From Woeseiaceae bacterium (lineage in GTDB: Bacteria > Pseudomonadota > Gammaproteobacteria > Steroidobacterales > Woeseiaceae), in assembly GCA_028289545.1 (NCBI GenBank), contig JANQPG010000010.1:1-64000 (forward strand): a stretch of 64,000 bases of DNA, read 5' to 3'. A model generated the notes under the pieces. It had not been told where the DNA came from and ran no database searches. It saw nothing but the letters and a program-made list of their open reading frames with translations. Made by a program: the position numbers and the translations under genes. Positions 59,807 to 64,000 of this stretch are shown here, in pieces; position 1 is the stretch's first letter; the number at the start of each line of letters is the position of its first letter.

Positions 59807-61316
59807 ACTCGATAATGCCGAAGCCTGCTTTGAAGTCCTCGATGTGTGTGTTGTAGGCGTCGAAGCTGACGGCTTCGAACAGCAGCAAGGCCGGGGGACT
59901 GGCAACCAGCTCCGCCATTAAGGATTGTGTGAGTCGCTCGCGCGTCTCGCGGTCCGGTTCGGCGTAGATCTGCTCGACTAGCGGCATGATCGGCTCATCG
60001 CAGTGCCAGGCGATTCTTCTGAGACAGCTGTGGATCGACATGATGCTCATGGCGTCGAGCGCCGGAAGCATGTTGTAGTCGAGGAGGAAGGACCGCCCGC
60101 GCCAGTGTCCCGAACCGATACCCGTAATGAGCTGTGCAATCGTAATGATCTGCGGCTCAACGGTGACGCCGATTTTCTTCAGGTCGGAAAAGATCTGCTG
60201 ATAGATCAGGCTGTCGTTGGTGCTGACGCCGGTGATGACTTCGATGACGAGTTCGAAACCGTCGGGGTATCCGGCCTCCGCCAGCAGTGCCGTGGCCGCT
60301 TCGGGGTCGTAAGGCAGCGCTTCGAGCGACGGGTTGTAGCCGAACGCGGCGGGGAGGGCCGGCTGGGACGGGACCGGCACGGCATCGTCGAGAAAAACTT
60401 CGATGATGGCGGCTCGGTCGACGGCCATGTTGAGCGCGCGGCGGACCCTCGGGTCCTGGAGCGGACCGTCTTCGACCGTAATGAACGTCAGTACAACCGC
60501 GTTCGGGGCGCGGTTCGGCTGTAGCGTATACCCCGACACCCCCAGCAGGTCGCGGTCTTCCGGAGACAGCGTCAGGGCAATATCGACGTCGCCGGAGGTG
60601 AGCGTCTGCAGGCGAACCGACGGATCGCTGACACGCAGTATGTCCAGTCGATCCAGTCTTGCCGGACGCCAGGATCCCGCGTTGCGAACCAGTTTTATTC
60701 CGGCCTCGTCCCAGGACTCGACGGCGAACGGTCCGGTGCCCACCGGCGACATTGCGAACGCTTCCGGCCCGACTTCGTCCCAATAGTCCGGCGCGACAAC
60801 CCGAAAAGCGGACAGCACCCTCGGCAGCAGCGGTACCGGACGATGCGTGGTGATTCTTACGCGGTATTCATCGAGTGCCTGTACCTCATTCAGTACACCC
60901 AACTCACGATGGATGACGTACCGGTCCGCCGCGTCTGACTGAAGGAAGCGGGCTGCTCTCACGACTGCGGAGGCATTGAAGGGCTCGCCGTTGGAGAATC
61001 GCACGCCTTCGCGCAACTGGAATTCCCATGTCAGCGCGTCCAGCTGCCGCCAGGCCGTGGCGAGCGCGGGCTCGAAGCTGCCGTCAGACTGCAGGTTGGT
61101 GAAGCCGTCGAAGATAGCGGAATACAGCGTGATGGATGGCGTTGCATAACCCGTGTACGGGTTTCCCTTACCGCCCGGAAAGCTGGGCATTGCAAGGACC
61201 GCGCTGTTGCCCGTGGAACTGTCCTGCGACGGCGCGCAGGCCCAGAGGAGCGGAAATACTATGCCGAGCAAAGCGGCCGCCCGCAGTTGGGGCAGGGCGT
61301 CCACAAGCCTGATCAT
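59781..61316 (-). CDS. Family-5 extracellular solute-binding lipoprotein
   Basis: 511 residues. The lipobox L-L-W-A-C gives lipidated C27. The SBP_bac_5 fold follows: L-A-T-A-W-R-Q-L-D-A-L-T-W-E-F near residue 88, F-S-N-G-E-P-F-N-A-S-A-V, and V-R-R-A-L-N-M-A-V-D-R in the second lobe. Family members normally deliver oligopeptides, nickel, sugars or opines to an ABC permease, yet no permease or ATPase gene is nearby here. It is co-transcribed with a VOC protein upstream (4-nt overlap) and the flavoprotein downstream, so it may bind the pathway substrate. Confidence 0.92.
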   Translation of the reverse strand: MIRLVDALPQLRAAALLGIVFPLLWACAPSQDSSTGNSAVLAMPSFPGGKGNPYTGYATPSITLYSAIFDGFTNLQSDGSFEPALATAWRQLDALTWEFQLREGVRFSNGEPFNASAVVRAARFLQSDAADRYVIHRELGVLNEVQALDEYRVRITTHRPVPLLPRVLSAFRVVAPDYWDEVGPEAFAMSPVGTGPFAVESWDEAGIKLVRNAGSWRPARLDRLDILRVSDPSVRLQTLTSGDVDIALTLSPEDRDLLGVSGYTLQPNRAPNAVVLTFITVEDGPLQDPRVRRALNMAVDRAAIIEVFLDDAVPVPSQPALPAAFGYNPSLEALPYDPEAATALLAEAGYPDGFELVIEVITGVSTNDSLIYQQIFSDLKKIGVTVEPQIITIAQLITGIGSGHWRGRSFLLDYNMLPALDAMSIMSIHSCLRRIAWHCDEPIMPLVEQIYAEPDRETRERLTQSLMAELVASPPALLLFEAVSFDAYNTHIEDFKAGFGIIEYEDIERVQ

Positions 61317-62224
61317 TGCGCGGCTCTCCAGCGCCTGTTCGCTTCCAGGTCCTCGGCGAATGCGACGGCGTCATCCTTGCAGCGATCCTGGTCGTAGCGT
61401 TCTTCGTAGCCGACAAGATGGCCCTCGGGGTCGCAGAAATAGCCGAGCGCACCGCGCCCGAACTGGATTCGGTCGTTGACGAGCCGCACACCGCGTTCGA
61501 CGAGTTTTGCGCGATAGCCGTCGAAGTGGCTGACGCGAAGGATGAACGCATCGGGGACCTCGAAACGGTCGCCCGGCGGCGTTTCGGTCTTGCCGCCGCT
61601 TCTGAGTTCCAGTGCCGTGCCGTCGCCGCAGTCGAGGGTGGCGCGGGTTCCGCTACGTTCGGCAAGCACGAGGCCCAGGGTCCCGGTATAGAAATCGACC
61701 ATGGCGTCGAGACTCGCGACGTGTCGAATGAGGCTGTCGATCCCCTGTATGTCGGCCGGCATGGGCGCAATCCCCGGGTTGTAGCCTCGGTGTTGTCGCG
61801 TCGCGGCCGCACGCTCGCGCGCCGTTGCGTCGAAGGAGCGTTGCGAGTCCGGTGGCGCCTCGCGCAGCATGACAAAATGCCCATCGACGTCCTTGAATAC
61901 CGCAAACTTGCCGAGCTCGTCCTCGGCGTCGGCCACGATGTCGACCCCGTGACGCCGCAGTCGATCCCGTACGCCCGCGAGATCGACGCAACGCATGACG
62001 GGCAGCGTCGGACTGTGCTCCCAGTTGCTGTATCGCCATGTCGGTCCGGCGTCCGATTTCGGTTCGAATACAACGGTTTCGCCCGCCCAGAACAGCCACG
62101 CATCAGCGTAGCCACGCAAGAGCGGCAGCTGCAGCACCTCACCGTAAAATCGGGCAACGCGTTCGGCGTTCTGCGATCGCGGCAAAATCCAGCCGAGACT
62201 CATTACCTCTGCCGATACACTCAT
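61313..62224 (-). CDS. Two-domain VOC (glyoxalase/dioxygenase superfamily) protein
   Basis: 303 residues containing two VOC modules, about 8-125 (S-Q-N-A-E-R-V-A-R-F-Y-G-E-V-L and D-V-D-G-H-F-V-M-L-R-E) and about 163-285 (D-A-M-V-D-F-Y-T-G-T-L-G-L and D-P-E-G-H-L-V-G-Y-E-E). Such pairs form one metal site in extradiol dioxygenases and glyoxalases. His/Glu ligands appear in the second module, so a metal-dependent ring-cleavage or isomerisation is possible. The start at 62224 is preferred over an ATG seven codons in. It lies 19 nt downstream of the PhyH gene. Confidence 0.85.
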   Translation of the reverse strand: MSVSAEVMSLGWILPRSQNAERVARFYGEVLQLPLLRGYADAWLFWAGETVVFEPKSDAGPTWRYSNWEHSPTLPVMRCVDLAGVRDRLRRHGVDIVADAEDELGKFAVFKDVDGHFVMLREAPPDSQRSFDATARERAAATRQHRGYNPGIAPMPADIQGIDSLIRHVASLDAMVDFYTGTLGLVLAERSGTRATLDCGDGTALELRSGGKTETPPGDRFEVPDAFILRVSHFDGYRAKLVERGVRLVNDRIQFGRGALGYFCDPEGHLVGYEERYDQDRCKDDAVAFAEDLEANRRWRAAQ

Positions 62225-62243
62225 ACCCGAATAATGCTCCCGC

Positions 62244-63092
62244 TCATGCCACGGCTTCGGAAGCCGGGCGTTCCCAGACCACGGGGAACAGCTCGCCGGA
62301 AGGGTGCTCGCCGACCGGCAGCGAATCGAGACCGGGAACGTCGACGGCGCCCTCCCGGTGTTTCCAGCGTATGTCGTCGCCTATCCAGCGGGAGGACAAG
62401 CCGATGCGAGGATGTTCTGCGTTTATCGCATCGCCGGAGCCGTGCGGGGTTCGGGGATGAAACAGCACGATATCGCCGGGCTCCAGATCGTAGCCAACGA
62501 TCTCGTGGTCGAAGTCGGGTTCGTTGCGCAGCGCATTGAAGTCGGGGCAGACCGGCGCCGCGGAGGGTCCGAAGTCGCCTTTCAGGTAGCTCGCCCGGAA
62601 GATCGTGTGTTCCTCGACCAGTTTCTTGTAATAACCCGCCACAAATTCGAGCCGGCCGTTCGATTGCGTCACGGGCGACAGCGCAAGCCAGAGAGTCGGC
62701 ACCTGATGTCCGCTCATTGGCCAGGTCGTCATGTCGTGATGCCACGGCATGATGTGCGGGGAGCCAATGGGCTTGATGAACAGATGGTCCTGAAACGCGC
62801 GGATTCGCTGGCAGCCGAGCACCCGGCCGACGATTTCCGCTGCGGGCGACTCGAGTATGTAGTCGCGAAACAGGCCGCTGTGCCGCCACAGGTAGATGAT
62901 CGATACGAAGTCCTTGCTGTTCGACGGTCCCGTGTATTCATAACGATCGGCATGCTCAACCGCGTCGGTTACGGCTTTGTTGAGTTCGTCGCACCATTGT
63001 TGATCGAACATGCCGCGCACACAAACGACGCCGTCGCGCTCGTACGTGGCCTGGTGTTCGGCAGAGATCGGCAGTAAAGGGTTTCTGTTCAT
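62244..63092 (-). CDS. Phytanoyl-CoA dioxygenase (PhyH) family protein
   Basis: 282 residues. The Fe(II) facial triad is visible as H-x-D in P-W-H-H-D-M-T-T-W and the distal His in R-T-P-H-G-S-G-D; the 2-oxoglutarate Arg should be R-I-G-L-S-S-R-W. PhyH family members hydroxylate small molecules or lipids using 2-oxoglutarate and O2. It lies 6 nt downstream of the flavoprotein stop in the minus-strand operon. The hydroxylated substrate is unknown; the VOC and flavin enzymes beside it may process the product. Confidence 0.92.
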   Translation of the reverse strand: MNRNPLLPISAEHQATYERDGVVCVRGMFDQQWCDELNKAVTDAVEHADRYEYTGPSNSKDFVSIIYLWRHSGLFRDYILESPAAEIVGRVLGCQRIRAFQDHLFIKPIGSPHIMPWHHDMTTWPMSGHQVPTLWLALSPVTQSNGRLEFVAGYYKKLVEEHTIFRASYLKGDFGPSAAPVCPDFNALRNEPDFDHEIVGYDLEPGDIVLFHPRTPHGSGDAINAEHPRIGLSSRWIGDDIRWKHREGAVDVPGLDSLPVGEHPSGELFPVVWERPASEAVA

Positions 63093-63098
63093 CTCGCT

Positions 63099-64000
63099 TC
63101 ATCCTGTTTCAGTTAACTGTTGCGTTTCGCTGCGGTCGAGACGAGTGAAGGCCAGGGTTTCACCCAGCAGGCGGCCGAAACTCAATGCCGGCGTCGCCAT
63201 CATGCCGCCGGCGGCGGACCGCCCCATCAGCTGGCAGCTGCCGATGATCTCGCCGGCAACGTAAAGATTCGGGATCGCTTCGCCGTTTGCGCGTAACGCT
63301 CGAAGTGTGGCGTCGGTAAGTATTCCGATCGGACTAATGACGTTGCAGCCCTGAAACCGGATTGCGTAGAAAGGTGGCGTGGCGATCGGCGCCGGCATGT
63401 GCTGCCGGCCAAGCGGATCACTTCCGTGTACCTGCGCCTCGTTGTAGCGGCGCACTGTCGTCTCGAGCCCCGAAGCGTCTATACCGGCGGCGTCGGCGAG
63501 TTCCTCGAGCGTCCCGGCGGAAAAGAACCAGGCGTGTCTCTCGAAATCTTCGGTCGCGTCGGGGACATACCACTTGCGCATACGGTCGGGCGCCTCCCGA
63601 TGTATCCGATCGTCAAATAGCATGAAGCCGCAGTAGCCGGGTTGATGCATTAGCGCCTGTTCCTGCGCATCGATCGAGGGCTCGTCTTCGCGGATGAATC
63701 GCTTGCCTTCCGAGTTGACGATGATCTCCCAGGGCTGCCTCAACTGCGGCAGCGTGTTCAACCGGCAGAGGATTTTTCGCGCCGGCCCATTGCCGTCCAT
63801 GACGGCGCCAAAAGACAGATTGAAGCCGTTCTCCCCCGTGAGCCCGGCGCCAACGTCGAGCGCCGCTTCGAGACCGCTGCCGCGAGCGTAGTGCGGCGCC
63901 CAGTCGAGAATCTGATCGACGCCGTGAAAGTGTCGATACAAAAGCTGGTTCGCGGCGTAGCCGCCGGTGGACAGCAGCACCTTCCCGGCGTAGTAGCGCC
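63099..64000 (-). CDS. FAD-dependent oxidoreductase, second paralogue (N-terminus outside window)
   Basis: About 300 C-terminal residues are visible; the frame stays open through the last base, so the gene begins beyond the window. It shares block after block with the flavoprotein at 58346: C-R-L-N-T-L/I-P near the start, P-W-E-I-I/Y-V-N-S, F-Y-A-I-R-F-Q-G-C-N/S-V, and G-G-M-M-A-T-P-A-L-S/T-F-G-R-L-L-G at the end. It is the first of the visible minus-strand operon genes and likely catalyses a related step on another intermediate. Confidence 0.88.
   Translation of the reverse strand, partial: RYYAGKVLLSTGGYAANQLLYRHFHGVDQILDWAPHYARGSGLEAALDVGAGLTGENGFNLSFGAVMDGNGPARKILCRLNTLPQLRQPWEIIVNSEGKRFIREDEPSIDAQEQALMHQPGYCGFMLFDDRIHREAPDRMRKWYVPDATEDFERHAWFFSAGTLEELADAAGIDASGLETTVRRYNEAQVHGSDPLGRQHMPAPIATPPFYAIRFQGCNVISPIGILTDATLRALRANGEAIPNLYVAGEIIGSCQLMGRSAAGGMMATPALSFGRLLGETLAFTRLDRSETQQLTETG

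Noticed and set aside
58442..59815. 457-codon open frame antisense to the flavoprotein
   Set aside because: The flavoprotein on the other strand has FAD motifs and a paralogue nearby; no motif is seen here.
61316..62539. 407-codon open frame antisense to the VOC gene
   Set aside because: The minus-strand VOC and PhyH genes are well supported; the plus-strand product has no recognisable feature.
1..64000. Mobile elements, prophage, CRISPR arrays, tRNA or rRNA genes
   Set aside because: No transposase, integrase, spaced direct repeats or structured RNA gene could be recognised on either strand.

Overview
The window looks like the chromosome of a heterotrophic, GC-rich Gram-negative bacterium. 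The outer-membrane lipoproteins, DUF481 protein, OmpA-type peptidoglycan binders, TolC-type exporter and large aerobic CoA/flavin catabolic clusters suggest a gammaproteobacterium, perhaps marine; this is judged from gene content, since no comparison could be run. I see no rRNA, tRNA, CRISPR array, transposase or phage gene. Gene density is high and many stop/start codons overlap.

Region 1-8.5 kb. The end of a TolB-like propeller gene has a textbook terminator. A RidA-like gene follows, then a carboxymuconolactone decarboxylase-like gene and an ECF41 sigma factor preceded by a promoter matching the ECF41 consensus. A PAS-AraC regulator is divergent from a complete four-gene trans-4-hydroxyproline operon: deaminase, epimerase, FAD oxidase and 2-oxoglutarate semialdehyde dehydrogenase. 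Region 8.5-24 kb. A lipoprotein is divergent from a TetR gene with repeated operator-like palindromes. A minus-strand operon encodes a CadC-like regulator, a BciA-like reductase and a seven-heme lipoprotein. Next come an SDR, a three-gene ABC-2/DUF3526 transporter, a hydrolase, a mechanosensitive-channel-like protein and a DUF481 porin.

Region 24-33 kb is the most unusual. One co-directional block encodes two transmembrane OmpA-domain proteins, a membrane-anchored coiled-coil protein with a helix-hairpin-helix tail, a DUF4332 protein, a stand-alone Hpt protein, an OmpR-type response regulator, a coiled-coil protein, a Ras-like small GTPase and a hybrid histidine kinase. It reads as a phosphorelay wrapped around a GTPase module that reaches the cell wall.

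Region 33-41 kb holds a sugar operon (porter, Gfo/Idh/MocA dehydrogenase, transaldolase) and a four-gene tripartite ABC exporter. Region 41-64 kb is a catabolic island: a minus-strand operon (SDR, acyl-CoA dehydrogenase, acyl-CoA ligase, SDR); a divergent plus-strand operon (amidohydrolase, acyl-CoA ligase, tandem alpha/beta hydrolase, FAD oxidase, two GSTs, quinone-reductase-like MDR); a secreted tandem hydrolase; and a converging minus-strand operon (flavoprotein, PhyH dioxygenase, VOC protein, solute-binding lipoprotein, second flavoprotein, third tandem hydrolase). The same 14-bp near-palindrome lies before two of these transcription units, suggesting one regulator. The substrate cannot be read from the sequence.
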